From: Megaleporinus macrocephalus
Taxonomy: Eukaryota > Chordata > Actinopteri > Characiformes > Anostomidae
Assembly (NCBI GenBank): GCA_021613375.1
Contig: CM038716.1
Span: forward strand, 9,391,766-9,455,765
Length of the DNA stretch: 64,000 bases
Reading direction: 5' to 3'
Position 1 is the stretch's first letter. Each line of letters starts with the position of its first letter. The notes beneath the pieces were generated by a model. The model was not told where the DNA came from. It was given only the letters and a program-made list of their open reading frames with translations, and made no database searches. The translations under genes and the position numbers were made by a program. Below, in pieces: positions 44,700 to 57,084 of the stretch.

Positions 44700-46626
44700 T
44701 TAGCTCCTTGGCTAGCTATAGCAAAACACAGGCCACCACACTGCCCCATTAGACAGCATGCTGACTACTATGTTAGCTCCTGGGTTAGCTAGAGCAGAAC
44801 ACAGGCCACCCCACTGCCCCATTAGACAGCATGCTGACTACTATGTTAGCTCCTGGGTTAGCTAGAGTAGGACTCAGGCCACCCCACTGCCCCATTAGAC
44901 AGCATGCTGACTGCTATGTTAGCTCCTGGGTTAGCTAGAGAAGGGCACAGGCCACCCACTGCTCCATTAGACAGCATGCTGACTGCTATGTTAGCTCCTG
45001 GGTTAGCTAGAGTAGGACACAGGCCACCCCACTGACCCATTAGACAGCATGCTGACTGCTATGTTAGCTTCTGGGTTAGCTAGAGTAGGACTCAGGCCAC
45101 CCCACTGCCCCATTAGACAGCATGCTGACTGCTATGTTAGCTCCTGGGTTAGCTAGAGTAGGACTCAGGCCACCCCACTGCCCCATTAGACAGCATGCTG
45201 ACTGCTATGTTAGCTCCTGGGTTAGCTAGAGAAGGGCACAGGCCACCCACTGCTCCATTAGACAGCATGCTGACTGCTATGTTAGCTCCTGGGTTAGCTA
45301 GAGTAGGACACAGGCCACCCCACTGACCCATTAGACAGCATGCTGACTGCTATGTTAGCTCCTGGGTTAGCTAGAGTAGGACACAGGCCACCCCACTGAC
45401 CCATTAGACAGCATGCTGACTGCTATGTTAGCTCCTGGGTTAGCTAGAGTAGGACACAGGCCACCCCACTGCCCCATTAGACAGCATGCTGACTGCTATG
45501 TTAGCTCCTGGGTTAGCTAGAGTAGGACACAGGCCACCCCACTGACCCATTAGACAGCATGCTGACTACTATGTTAGCTTCTTGGTTAGCTAGAGTAGGA
45601 CACAGGCCACCCCGCTGCCCCATTAGACAGCATGCTGACTACTATGTTAGCTCCTTGGTTAGCTAGAGTAGAACACAGGCCACCCCACTGACCCATTAGA
45701 CAGCATGCTGACTACTATGTTAGCTCCTGGGTTAGCTAGAGTAGGACACAGGCCACCCCACTGCTCCATTAGACAGCATGCTGACTGCTATGTTAGCTCC
45801 TGGGTTAGCTAGAGTAGGACACAGGCCTCCCCACTGCTCCATTAGACAGCATGCTGACTACTATGTAAGCTCCTGGGTTAGCTAGAGTAGGACACAGGCC
45901 ACCCCACTGCCCCATTAGACAGCATGCTGACTGCTATGTTAGCTCCTTGGTTAGCTAGAGTAGGACACAGGCCACCCCGCTGCCCCATTAGACAGCATGC
46001 TGACTGCTATGTTAGCTCCTTGGTTAGCTAGAGTAGGACACAGGCCACCACACTGCCCCATTAGACAGCATGCTGACTGCTATGTTAGCTCCTTGGTTAG
46101 CTAGAGTAGGACACAGGCCACCCCGCTGCCCCATTAGACAGCACGCTGACTACTATGTTAGCTCCTTGGTTAGCTAGAGTAGAACACAGGCCACCCCACT
46201 GACCCATTAGACAGCATGCTGACTACTATGTTAGCTCCTTGGTTAGCTAGAGTAGAACACAGGCCACCCCACTGCTCCATTAGACAGCATGCTGACTGCT
46301 ATGTTAGCTCCTGGGTTAGCTAGAGTAGGACACAGGCCTCCCCACTGCTCCATTAGACAGCATGCTGACTGCTATGTTAGCTCCTGGGTTAGCTAGAGTA
46401 GAACACAGGCCACCCCACTGCTCCATTAGACAGCATGCTGACTGCTATGTTAGCTCCTTGGTTAGCTAGAGTAGGACACAGGCCACCCCGCTGCTCCATT
46501 AGACAGCATGCTGACTGCTATGTTAGCTCCTTGGCTAGCTAGAGCAGAACACAGGCCACCCCACTGTCCCATTAGACAGCATGCTGACTGCTATTTTAGC
46601 TCCTTGGCTAGCTAGAGCAGAACACA

Positions 46627-46847
46627 TAATTATAATATTTATAATTCAATTTGACCATTTCGAGGAGTTATTAAAAGTAATTAAAAGGGTTTTTTTTGCT
46701 GCATGAGTAAAAAATATATGCTATGCTACGATATATGTGTGTATATGTGGCTCCGCTTACACTGTGGTACAGATCGGACGACACGAAAAAGGCGCCATAC
46801 AACTTCTGAGCGCACACACGTTAAGCAAAGACAGAAGTTTGTCTTTG
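46627..46847. repeat. 221-bp spacer 2 of the 73-bp satellite
   Basis: I see the same sequence and the same junctions as spacer 1, 2148 bp further on. Confidence 0.9.
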
Positions 46848-48702
46848 TTAGCTCCTTGGCTAGCTATAGCAAAACACAGGCCACCACACTGCCCCATTAG
46901 ACAGCATGCTGACTACTATGTTAGCTCCTGGGTTAGCTAGAGCAGAACACAGGCCACCCCACTGCCCCATTAGACAGCATGCTGACTACTATGTTAGCTC
47001 CTGGGTTAGCTAGAGTAGGACTCAGGCCACCCCACTGCCCCATAAGACAGCATGCTGACTGCTATGTTAGCTCCTGGGTTAGCTAGAGAAGGGCACAGGC
47101 CACCCACTGCTCCATTAGACAGCATGCTGACTGCTATGTTAGCTCCTGGGTTAGCTAGAGTAGGACACAGGCCACCCCACTGACCCATTAGACAGCATGC
47201 TGACTGCTATGTTAGCTCCTTGGTTAGCTAGAGTAGGACACAGGCCACCCCACTGCTCCATTAGACAGCATGCTGACTGCTATGTTAGCTCCTTGGTTAG
47301 CTAGAGTAGGACACAGGCCACCCCACTGACCCATTAGACAGCATGCTGACTGCTATGTTAGCTCCTGGGTTAGCTAGAGTAGGACACAGGCCACCCCACT
47401 GACCCATTAGACAGCATGCTGACTGCTATGTTAGCTCCTGGGTTAGCTAGAGTAGGACACAGGCCACCCCACTGACCCATTAGACAGCATGCTGACTGCT
47501 ATGTTAGCTCCTTGGTTAGCTAGAGTAGGACACAGGCCACCCCACTGCTCCATTAGACAGCATGCTGACTGCTATGTTAGCTCCTTGGTTAGCTAGAGTA
47601 GGACACAGGCCACCCCACTGACCCATTAGACAGCATGCTGACTGCTATGTTAGCTCCTGGGTTAGCTAGAGTAGGACACAGGCCACCACACTTCCCCATT
47701 AGACAGCATGCTGACTGCTATGTTAGCTCCTGGGTTAGCTAGAGTAGGACACAGGCCACCCCACTGCCCCATTAGACAGCATGCTGACTGCTATGTTAGC
47801 TCCTGGGTTAGCTAGAGTAGGACACAGGCCACCCCACTGACCCATTAGACAGCATGCTGACTACTATGTTAGCTTCTTGGTTAGCTAGAGTAGGACACAG
47901 GCCACCCCGCTGCCCCATTAGACAGCATGCTGACTACTATGTTAGCTTCTTGGTTAGCTAGAGTAGGACACAGGCCACCACACTGACCCATTAGACAGCA
48001 TGCTGACTGCTATGTTAGCTCCTGGGTTAGCTAGAGTAGGACACAGGCCACCACACTGACCCATTAGACAGCATGCTGACTGCTATGTTAGCTCCTGGGT
48101 TAGCTAGAGTAGGACACAGGCCACCCCACTGACCCATTAGACAGCTTGCTATCTGCTATGTTAGCTCCTTGGTTAGCTAGAGTAGGACACAGGCCTCCCC
48201 ACTGCTCCATTAGACAGCATGCTGACTGCTATGTTAGCTCCTTGGTTAGCTAGAGTAGGACACAGGCCACCCCGCTGCCCCATTAGACAGCATGCTGACT
48301 ACTATGTTAGCTCCTTGGTTAGCTAGAGTAGAACACAGGCCACCCCACTGACCCATTAGACAGCATGCTGACTACTATGTTAGCTCCTTGGTTAGCTAGA
48401 GTAGAACACAGGCCACCCCACTGCTCCATTAGACAGCATGCTGACTGCTATGTTAGCTCCTGGGTTAGCTAGAGTAGGACACAGGCCTCCCCACTGCTCC
48501 ATTAGACAGCATGCTGACTGCTATGTTAGCTCCTGGGTTAGCTAGAGTAGAACACAGGCCACCCCACTTCCCCATTAGACAGCATGCTGACTGCTATGTT
48601 AGCTCCTGGGTTAGCTAGACCAGAACACAGGCCACCACACTTCCCCATTAGACAGCATGCTGACTGCTATGTTAGCTCCTTGGCTAGCTAGAGCAGAACA
48701 CA

Positions 48703-48923
48703 TAATTATAATATTTATAATTCAATTTGACCATTTCGAGGAGTTATTAAAAGTAATTAAAAGGGTTTTTTTTGCTGCATGAGTAAAAAATATATGCTAT
48801 GCTACGATATATGTGTGTATATGTGGCTCCGCTTACACTGTGGTACAGATCGGACGACACGAAAAAGGCGCCATACAACTTCTGAGCGCACACACGTTAA
48901 GCAAAGACAGAAGTTTGTCTTTG
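48703..48923. repeat. 221-bp spacer 3 of the 73-bp satellite
   Basis: I see the same sequence and junctions as spacers 1 and 2, 2076 bp after spacer 2. The 72-bp difference between the two spacings is about one monomer. Confidence 0.9.
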
Positions 48924-50827
48924 TTAGCTCCTTGGCTAGCTATAGCAAAACACAGGCCACCACACTGCCCCATTAGACAGCATGCTGACTACTATGTTAG
49001 CTCCTGGGTTAGCTAGAGTAGGACTCAGGCCACCCCACTGCCCCATAAGACAGCATGCTGACTGCTATGTTAGCTCCTGGGTTAGCTAGAGAAGGGGCAC
49101 AGGCCACCCACTGCTCCATTAGACAGCATGCTGACTGCTATGTTAGCTCCTGGGTTAGCTAGAGTAGGACACAGGCCACCCCACTGACCCATTAGACAGC
49201 ATGCTGACTGCTATGTTAGCTTCTGGGTTAGCTAGAGTAGGACACAGGCCACCACACTTCCCCATTAGACAGCATGCTGACTGCTATGTTAGCTCCTGGG
49301 TTAGCTAGAGTAGGACACAGGCCACCCCACTGCCCCATTAGACAGCATGCTGACTGCTATGTTAGCTCCTGGGTTAGCTAGAGTAGGACACAGGCCACCC
49401 CACTGACCCATTAGACAGCATGCTGACTACTATGTTAGCTTCTTGGTTAGCTAGAGGTAGGACACAGGCCACCCCGCTGCCCCATTAGACAGCATGCTGA
49501 CTACTATGTTAGCTTCTTGGTTAGCTAGAGTAGGACACAGGCCACCACACTGACCCATTAGACAGCATGCTGACTGCTATGTTAGCTCCTGGGTTAGCTA
49601 GAGTAGGACACAGGCCACCACACTGACCCATTAGACAGCATGCTGACTGCTATGTTAGCTCCTGGGTTAGCTAGAGTAGGACACAGGCCACCCCACTGAC
49701 CCATTAGACAGCTTGCTATCTGCTATGTTAGCTCCTTGGTTAGCTAGAGTAGGACACAGGCCTCCCCACTGCTCCATTAGACAGCATGCTGACTACTATG
49801 TTAGCTCCTGGGTTAGCTAGAGTAGGACACAGGCCACCCCGCTGCCCCATTAGACAGCATGCTGACTGCTATGTTAGCTCCTTGGTTAGCTAGAGTAGGA
49901 CACAGGCCACCCCGCTGCCCCATTAGACAGCATGCTGACTGCTATGTTAGCTCCTTGGTTAGCTAGAGTAGGACACAGGCCACCCCGCTGCCCCATTAGA
50001 CAGCATGCTGACTACTATGTTAGCTCCTTGGTTAGCTAGAGTAGGACACAGGCCACCCCGCTGCCCCATTAGACAGCATGCTGACTGCTATGTTAGCTCC
50101 TTGGTTAGCTAGAGTAGGACACAGGCACCCCGCTGCCCCATTAGACAGCATGCTGACTGCTATGTTAGCTCCTTGGTTAGCTAGAGTAGGACACAGGCCA
50201 CCCCGCTGCCCCATTAGACAGCATGCTGACTGCTATGTTAGCTCCTTGGTTAGCTAGAGTAGGACACAGGCCACCCCGCTGCCCCATTAGACAGCATGCT
50301 GACTACTATGTTAGCTCCTTGGTTAGCTAGAGTAGGACACAGGCCACCCCGCTGCCCCATTAGACAGCATGCTGACTGCTATGTTAGCTCCTTGGTTAGC
50401 TAGAGTAGGACACAGGCCACCCCGCTGCCCCATTAGACAGCATGCTGACTGCTATGTTAGCTCCTTGGTTAGCTAGAGTAGGACACAGGCCACCCCGCTG
50501 CCCCATTAGACAGCATGCTGACTGCTATGTTAGCTCCTTGGTTAGCTAGAGTAGGACACAGGCCACCCCGCTGCCCCATTAGACAGCATGCTGACTACTA
50601 TGTTAGCTTCTTGGTTAGCTAGAGTAGGACACAGGCCACCACACTGACCCATTAGACAGCATGCTGACTGCTATGTTAGCTCCTGGGTTAGCTAGAGTAG
50701 GACACAGGCCACCACACTGCCCCATTAGACAGCATGCTGACTGCTATGTTAGCTCCTTGGTTAGCTAGAGTAGGACACAGGCCACCCCACTGCCCCATTA
50801 GACAGCATGCTGACTGCTATGTTAGCA

Positions 50828-51643
50828 GGACACTTCATCTTCATTATCTATCTATATCATGTGATATATACCTGTGGTATCAATGAGGTTTTTATGAAAT
50901 ATAGTAACGGTGAAAAACTGAGTGGTCCCACCGCAATTGCCACTGCATGTCCACGCTGAATGCTTGAAAAACGATACTTTAGAGTAGTAGGACAATGGGT
51001 AATGCAACTTGATTGTAATGTATTTGGCACGCAGTGGCCAGCAAGCACTGCTGAAGACGATTTATTAGCTGGAGTATGTGTGGCAGATTGTGGAACTGAT
51101 ATGCGCAGGATGGTAGATCACTGGTCCAGCGTGACGGCAGCCTAACGCTTTGTTCAGTTCCCTCTGAAACATGAGTACCATGTCTCTCCTGAAGGCTCTA
51201 CAGTAGGCTGCAAATTAGGATAATTAATTTCTGTTCACATTACTACATTTCAGCAATATACAATATAAAGTATATAGTGAAAATATATAGTGAAATGAAA
51301 CAATATCCTATATGGTGCAAAACTATACAATACACACTATATATACATAAGATATACAATGAATATAAAAGAATAAATATAAAAAGGAATAAACACAAGA
51401 AAACATAATATAACATAATATATTATGACATATTAGCAGATAGTTTGGCGTATATGACCATAGCAGTCACTGAGCTAGCAGCTATAACAGCATTAGCTGA
51501 ATACAGTTTTGTGTTAATACAGTTTTCTAGCAGTAGATATTATTCAGGAAATGGGCAGAAATGCAAGTAATTGGATATATAAATAAATATTAATATATAA
51601 ATTGCAATTAAATATCATGAAATGTAATAATAATTATACTTAA
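50828..51643. other. AT-rich non-coding DNA
   Basis: The left part (50950-51145) has a 61-codon plus frame with no recognisable domain. From 51230 to 51640 it is very AT-rich, with 'caatata'- and 'ataaata'-type words. 'tacagtaggctgcaaattag' at about 51199 has a near copy at about 53030 ('tacagtaagctgcaaattag'), perhaps the two sides of an insertion. Confidence 0.5.
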
Positions 51644-52262
51644 TTACAGTGTCTCAGACATTAACCGGATAAAGTTGTAGAAGCGGAGTGAGATGTTTAT
51701 GTGCGTATGTGTGTTAATGAAGGTGTCTGTCAGTTCAGTCTCTGGTAGTTGAGGAATTTGATGGTTTGTGGGAAGAAACTGTTGCACAGTCTGGCTGTGA
51801 ATGCTCTGGTAGCTTCTTCCAGATGGTAGAAGAGATAACAGAGTGTGTGAGGGGCGTGTAGGGTCGTCTACAATGCTGTTGGCATTATGGATGCAGCTTG
51901 TGGTGTAAATGTCTGATGGAGGGAGGAGAGACCCCAATGAGCTTTTCAGCTGTCCTCACTATTGACTGAAGGGTCTTGTGGTCCGGGGCGTTGCAGTTCC
52001 CAAACCAGGCAGTGATGCAGCTGCTAAGGATGCTCTCTATCACGCCTCTGTAGAAGGTGGCAGGGATGGTGGGTGGATAAGATAAGCTTTTCTTAACTTC
52101 CATAGGAAGTACAGACTCTTGACTCTCGCTGGGCTTTCCTGGCTATGAAGCTGGTGTTCAGGGTCCAGGTGAAGTTCTCCGCTGGGTGAACACCAAGAAA
52201 CTTTGTGCTTGCAACAATCTCCACAGAGGAATTGACAGCAGAGTCAAACTTCCCTGAAGTTT
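51644..52262 (-). pseudogene. LINE reverse transcriptase C-terminal relic
   Basis: The minus strand reads, in order, KFLGVHPAENFTWTLNTSF (about 52140-52205), a broken 'KAQRES' segment, FYRGVIESILSSCITAWFGN with HKTLQSIVRTAEKLIG (about 51910-52050), then HPSHTLLSLLPSGRSYQSI-like text in another frame (about 51760-51860). This is the conserved region after the catalytic domain of a widespread fish non-LTR retrotransposon ('FYR-TIESILT-CIT-WYGN', 'DRK-LQRVV-TA--I', 'LLPSGRRYRSI'). At least two frameshifts separate the parts, and the catalytic FADD region is not included. Clade not assigned. Confidence 0.8.
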
Positions 52263-52269
52263 CCTGTTA

Positions 52270-52665
52270 CATACAATGTTAGCTCCTTGGCTAACTTGAA
52301 GAGAACACGGGTGACCCCACTGCCCCATTGGCCTGTGAGCTAACTGCTATGTTAGCTACTTGGCTAACTGTAACAGCACACAGGTGACCCCACTGCCCCA
52401 TTAGCAAGCATACTACATTAGCTCCTTGGCTAACAGAAACAGCACACAGGTGACCCCACTGCCCCATTAGACAGTGAGCTAACTGCTATGTTAGCTACTT
52501 GGCTAACTGAAAAAACACACAGGTGACCCCACTGGCCCATTAGCAAGCATGCTACCTACTATGTTAGCTCCTTGGCTAACTGGAACAGCACACAGGTGAC
52601 CCTACTGCCCCATTAGCCAGTGGGCTATCTACTACGTTAGCCCCATTAGCCAAGATGCTGCTATG
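52270..52665. repeat. Outlying, diverged block of the 73-bp satellite
   Basis: About five units of the type 'ttagctccttggctaactgg', 'aacagcacacaggtgacccc', 'actgccccattagcaagcat' and 'gctacctactatg' share the order and length (about 70 bp) of the 73-bp monomer but differ at many positions. The block lies 1.4 kb beyond the main array, on the other side of the LINE relic. Confidence 0.8.
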
Positions 52666-52710
52666 TGAGTCCTTGCCAGTTATATACATTCATTGTCTAT
52701 CAATATCATT

Positions 52711-52716
<6 letters not shown>

Positions 52717-52790
<74 letters not shown>

Positions 52791-52792
52791 TT
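52717..52792. repeat. (TA)n-(T)n microsatellite
   Basis: A TA run of about 55 bases is followed by a T run of about 20 bases, the mirror composition of the poly(A)-(TA)n tracts at 20.4 and 25.0 kb. Confidence 0.9.
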
Positions 52793-53496
52793 AATAATAT
52801 CCTATTTTGAAGTTTCTTCCTGTAAACACATGTGCCCGATGACTCTTGCTGGTCGTTTTGATCTCTTCAAATAATGCACACAAAAACGAGGAAACACTTC
52901 CTGTTAATCCAGCATGTTTTATTCATATCTTGTCAGGGAACTACACAGATAGAGCCCGAGGCTGGATCTGTCTGTACAACTTTTCTTTTGGAGGGTCTGT
53001 ACAGTCTGTATGACATCTGCCTTACAGGGTGTACAGTAAGCTGCAAATTAGGCTTAATTCATGTTTGTGTTGCTCTTTTTATTTTTTATTTTTTACGCCC
53101 GACAGGCTCAGGATTGGCATGAGATTCAGATTTGCTCCAAATGTTGGATGTTGCCGGTGCCAACTGCCGAGAGTGGGTCTCTTGTTTATTGCGTGACAGC
53201 ATCATCGGTGTGTGAAGGTTGGAGGCTCATGCACACACTACGTCACCCAGCAGCTCAGAATGCTGGAAGGGGATCATGAACTGTCTGGTTCCATCTAGGT
53301 TGTGCAGGAACCTCACTTTGCTTCAAAAACCAGTTTTTGCAGAGTGTGAACAGTGGGTTGATGTGAGAGTGCTAGGTGTGTTTAAGAGTGCATACAAAAA
53401 ACAAAACCCTGTTAAACGTCATACCCTTTCCAAAACACTCATTGTGTTAAATACAGTCCGGCATCAACCAAAGCTAGCACCACCTACCTACCTTCA
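52793..53496. other. Non-coding DNA, nothing recognised
   Basis: Three overlapping plus-strand frames of 72-98 codons lie at 52874-53515, without a recognisable domain. The composition is ordinary. Confidence 0.5.
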
Positions 53497-53862
53497 CCTA
53501 CCTGTGTACAGGTAAACTGTCTAACACTACCTTCACCTACCTGTGTACAGAAAAACTGTAACACTGCCTTCACCTACCTGTGTACAGGTAAACTATAACA
53601 CTACCTTCACCAACCTGTGTACAGGTAAACTGTAACACTACCTTCACCTACCTGTGTACAGGTAAACTGTAACACTACATTCCCCTACCTGTGTACAGGT
53701 AAACTGTCTAACACTACCTTCACCTACCTGTGTACAGATAAACTGTAACACTACCTTCACCTACCTGTGTACAGGTAAACTGTCTAACACTACCTTCACC
53801 TACCTGTGTACAGGTAAACTGTCTAACACTACCTTCACCTACCTGTGTACAGGTAAAAGTCT
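53497..53862. repeat. 38-41-bp minisatellite, about 9 copies
   Basis: The unit is 'taccttcacctacctgtgta' plus 'caggtaaactgtaacac', with a longer form carrying 'tgtctaacac'. The word 'acctgtgtacaggt' is almost a palindrome. Copies are very alike, so the array is young. Confidence 0.9.
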
Positions 53863-54814
53863 GATTGGTAGCCGTTAAAAGCAGAGGAACTGTGAGATAA
53901 AAGCACTAGTGGCTCTGTAGAGCCCTGGTCTTATTGGTTCCTCCACTCACACAATGGGAACATACTCAGATGTGGTCTTCTTGGGTCTTGGAGTGGTCTT
54001 TCAGCTTTATTCTATAACTTTAGATTTCCAAGAAGAATGGGTACGGCTCTTGGTCTGGCACCCAGGTGTCCATGACTTGGTATAAGTATTACTCTGAAGT
54101 CCCACAGTCATTTAAGCCTGAGGAACCCTACAGAGATACAAGTTCAGAAGAACTTGGTAGGACTTTTCAAGATTGATTACTTGCTCTCAGTGTTCACACT
54201 AACTTGTGTTCTCATTGGCCCCAACAAATGATCCTCATAGATCCCTGTACATGACCGGTGGCACCACTGGTTCCTTAGAGAGGTGTTCTAATGAGGCCCT
54301 GGGGTCAAAGTCCCTAAAAGTCAGAGGATCCTTAAAATGGCCCCGGAAATAAAAATATATTGTATCATAAATGTTGATAGGCATCACAAAAGTTTTGGGC
54401 CTGGGCGCTGGCTCCACTGGCCCGGTCAGTAATCCAGCCATAGGCACAAGGATAACCATGAAGTAACAGCGGGTGCATCACTTTGAACTCACAGTCCGAC
54501 ATTCTGACGAAGATGACCATGAGATGGTAGCGGGATTCACTTTGAACTTTCGGTCGGGCACGGCGAGTGATCTGAGCACTTTGAGGCTTTTTGCTAAAGC
54601 AGGCTTTGATTAGAATTCGTCTGTAGATCTTCTGAAACTTCTTCAAGGGTTCCTGAGAAGACGGTGTTGTTAGATAATGGCGCCTTTTAAAGATAACACA
54701 GTCCAATTTGTAGAATGTAAGAGCTTAGGACCGACTCAGAGATAATTAATAGTGATAGCTGGTAATTACAGTCAGTACGTAAGAGTGTGAGAGTGTGAAA
54801 ATATGCAGAGCTGT
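53863..54814. other. Non-coding DNA with a small 61-bp direct repeat
   Basis: At about 54451-54565 a 61-bp segment is present twice ('gataaccatgaagtaacagc' and 'gatgaccatgagatggtagc', each followed by 'cactttgaact'). Minus frames at 54235-54459 and 54365-54706 have no recognisable domain. Confidence 0.5.
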
Positions 54815-56275
54815 CTATAAGTAATTGGACGCTGAAAGTTTTTGACTTTGTAGTGAAGGGGAAGTGTAGAATATCTGCATTACTTTGAAGATACTTGCTT
54901 GTCTATTAGTTATGTGTAGGAATTACTGCAATTTTATTACAGAAGACCCAAAAGTAAATGGACATTTGGCTGTTCGCTTTGGCTAGCTGCATAAAACTTA
55001 TGCACTGGAGCTCCAAGGTTTAGAGCTGATATGATAACGTTTTCTAGATCTCTCCCAAAGTCCAGGTTACAGTTTGTACATGAAATTTTCTGGGATGAAG
55101 ATATGATGAAGATGAACTTATGCCAGAATGGCATGTGTCAGAGGAACAGGTTGATGGTTGAAGTGTGGAGAGGTCCTCTGAAGGAATTGCTCACAGTCTC
55201 AAGTGCATCATTAGTAAAGCATGGTGGCGGGAGTGCCATGTGTGGGGGCAACAGGTTTTCACCACACTCATTCTTCAATGTAATCTAATGTACAGATTGA
55301 TGGAATAGGAAAAGTTTGGAGAAGTCTTCTGAAGGAATCGTTCACAATCTGAAGTGCATCATCAGTGAAACGTGGCGCTGGTAGTGTCACATTTTCACCA
55401 CACTCATTCTTTATTCAAATCTAATATACAGGTTGATGGAATAGGGGAATTGTGGAGAAGTCACTGATTGCTCACAATCTCAAGTGCATCATCAGTGAAA
55501 TATGGTGGTGGTAGTGTCACGTGTGTCTGCAACAATTTGCCATTAAAATCTAATGTACAAGTTGATGGAATAGGAAAAGTGTGGAGAGGTCCTCTGATGG
55601 AATCGCTCACAATCTGAGATACATCATCAGTGAAGCATGGTGGTGGTAGTGTCACATTTTCACCACACTCATTCTTCATGGAATTCTAATGTACAGGTTG
55701 ATGGGATAAGGGAAGTGTGGAAAGGTCCTCTGAAGGAATCGCTCACAATCTAAAGTGCATCATTAGTGAAGCATGGCGGTGGTAGTGTCAAATGTGAGTG
55801 CAACAAGTTTTCACTGTACTTATTCTTTATGGAATTCTAATGTACAGGTTGATGGGATAAGGGAAGTGTGGAAAGGTCCTCTGAAGGAATCACTCACAAT
55901 CTCAAGTGCATCATCAGTGAAGCATGGTGGCGGGAGTGTCATATGTGGATACAACAAGTTTTTACCTCACTCATTTGTCATTTAAATGTAATGTGCATGT
56001 TGATGGAACAGGGGAATTGTGGAGAGGTCCTCTGATGTAATCGTTCACAAGCTCAAGTGCATCATCAGTGAAGCATGGCGGTGGTAGTGTCATGTGTGCC
56101 TGAAACAAGTTTTCACTGTACCCATTCTTCTTGGAATTCCAATGTACAGGTTGATAGTAAAGGAAAAGTGTGGAGAGGTCCTTTGAAGGAATTGCTCACA
56201 ATCTGAAATGCATCAACAGTGAAACATGGTGGTGGTAGTGTCATGTGCAGTTGCAACAGGTTTTCACTGATGATG
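54815..56275 (+). mobile_element. Tc1/mariner-type element turned into a tandem array
   Basis: The left side has a Tc1-style end ('tctataagtaattggacgct' at 54823). Within a 55031-55288 frame the text VWRGPLKELL, then SLVKHGGGSAM, matches the Tc1/mariner segment 'VKHGGGSVMVWG' just before the second catalytic Asp. From about 55140 this piece is repeated about eight times at 128-152-bp steps (landmark 'gttgatggaatagg' near 55151, 55299, 55432, 55560, 55697, 55848, 55998 and 56150). Each copy keeps 'agtgaagcatggtggtggta'. No catalytic Asp or Glu motif follows. The element is dead, and the array is built from its transposase DNA. Confidence 0.65.
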
Positions 56276-56887
56276 TACCTGAATGAGTTCTGGAGGTCTT
56301 GCCTCTTTGCCAGAGAAAGAATGGGCTACCCCATGTGCAACCACTGCACCCCTCATTTTAGGTGAGGGCCTCTGTGTTGGTATTCTTTGTCCAGCAGAAG
56401 GCACTTGGCTTTACACCTGGATGAGACGGCAGCTGTGGTGATGTGGGCTGACTGTACTGTGGCTTACAGATCTCCTCAGAGTGGGCGTCACTATTGTCAG
56501 ACCATGCATGTTCAGAATCACTGTCATTACCACTGTTACCTGATTGAGGAGCGTGAACAGGTGAAGCTAGAGGCTGGTCAGAGCAGCTCCTACACGGTCT
56601 ACCCTCCACTTAACCCTAGTGTCCAGCTGTGGGCTGTTTAGTTTGTCTCACAGTCCATATAAATAAAGTGTCTGATTGATGCTGATGTAATGCTCTTGTT
56701 TGCCTGTGTAGCTTCTCTTCAGGATAAATCTCGGCTCAGCTCGTGTGAAAACAAAATCCCATCTGATCTGTTCCTGCTCGTGAGGGAGCAGCACACGCGG
56801 CCCTGGCTCGACATTCCGGTCTCACTTACAGTCCAGGCTTGCATGCATCGATCAAAAATCAATCCACACAAGAACAAATACGACCAT

Positions 56888-56889
<2 letters not shown>
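56276..56889. other. Non-coding DNA, possible ORF on either strand
   Basis: Two frames overlap here: minus 56358-56609 (83 codons, with an acidic NSGNDSDSEHAWSDNSDAHS run) and plus 56387-56641 (84 codons). Neither has a domain I recognise, and they cannot both be real. The acidic run resembles low-complexity N-termini of some transposon proteins, but this is weak. Confidence 0.35.

Positions 56890-56978
<89 letters not shown>
56890..56978. repeat. (TA)n microsatellite, left of the 18-bp array
   Basis: The nearly pure TA run of about 88 bases is followed by 'cactatatatccc'. A second one bounds the other side of the 18-bp array at 58227. Confidence 0.95.
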
Positions 56979-56979
<1 letters not shown>

Positions 56980-57084
56980 TATATATCCCAGTCTCACAGC
57001 TTGCCATTTGTACAAATTCTGTCAAATTTATGAATACATATTTTTGATTTTCATAGATGCATTATAATATAAATGTGAAAATGG

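Larger units (their letters stand above)
42696..50827. repeat. 73-bp satellite, about 100 copies in four blocks
   Basis: The unit is 'ttagctccttggttagctag' plus 'agtaggacacaggccacccc', 'gctgccccattagacagcat' and 'gctgactgctatg', 73 bp (for example 42769 to 42842). Monomer blocks lie at 42696-44478, 44700-46626, 46848-48702 and 48924-50827, about 24-26 units each. Variants (ccttgg or cctggg, gctgcc, ctgacc or ctgctc, gtagga or gtagaa) recur in the same order in different blocks, showing higher-order amplification. In block 4 about 49840-50580 is nearly uniform. The period is not a codon multiple and frames are short. Confidence 0.95.

Noticed and set aside
42696..50827. Ribosomal spacer array
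   Set aside because: The 73-bp units with a spacer recall rDNA spacers, but no rRNA sequence occurs in or beside the domain.
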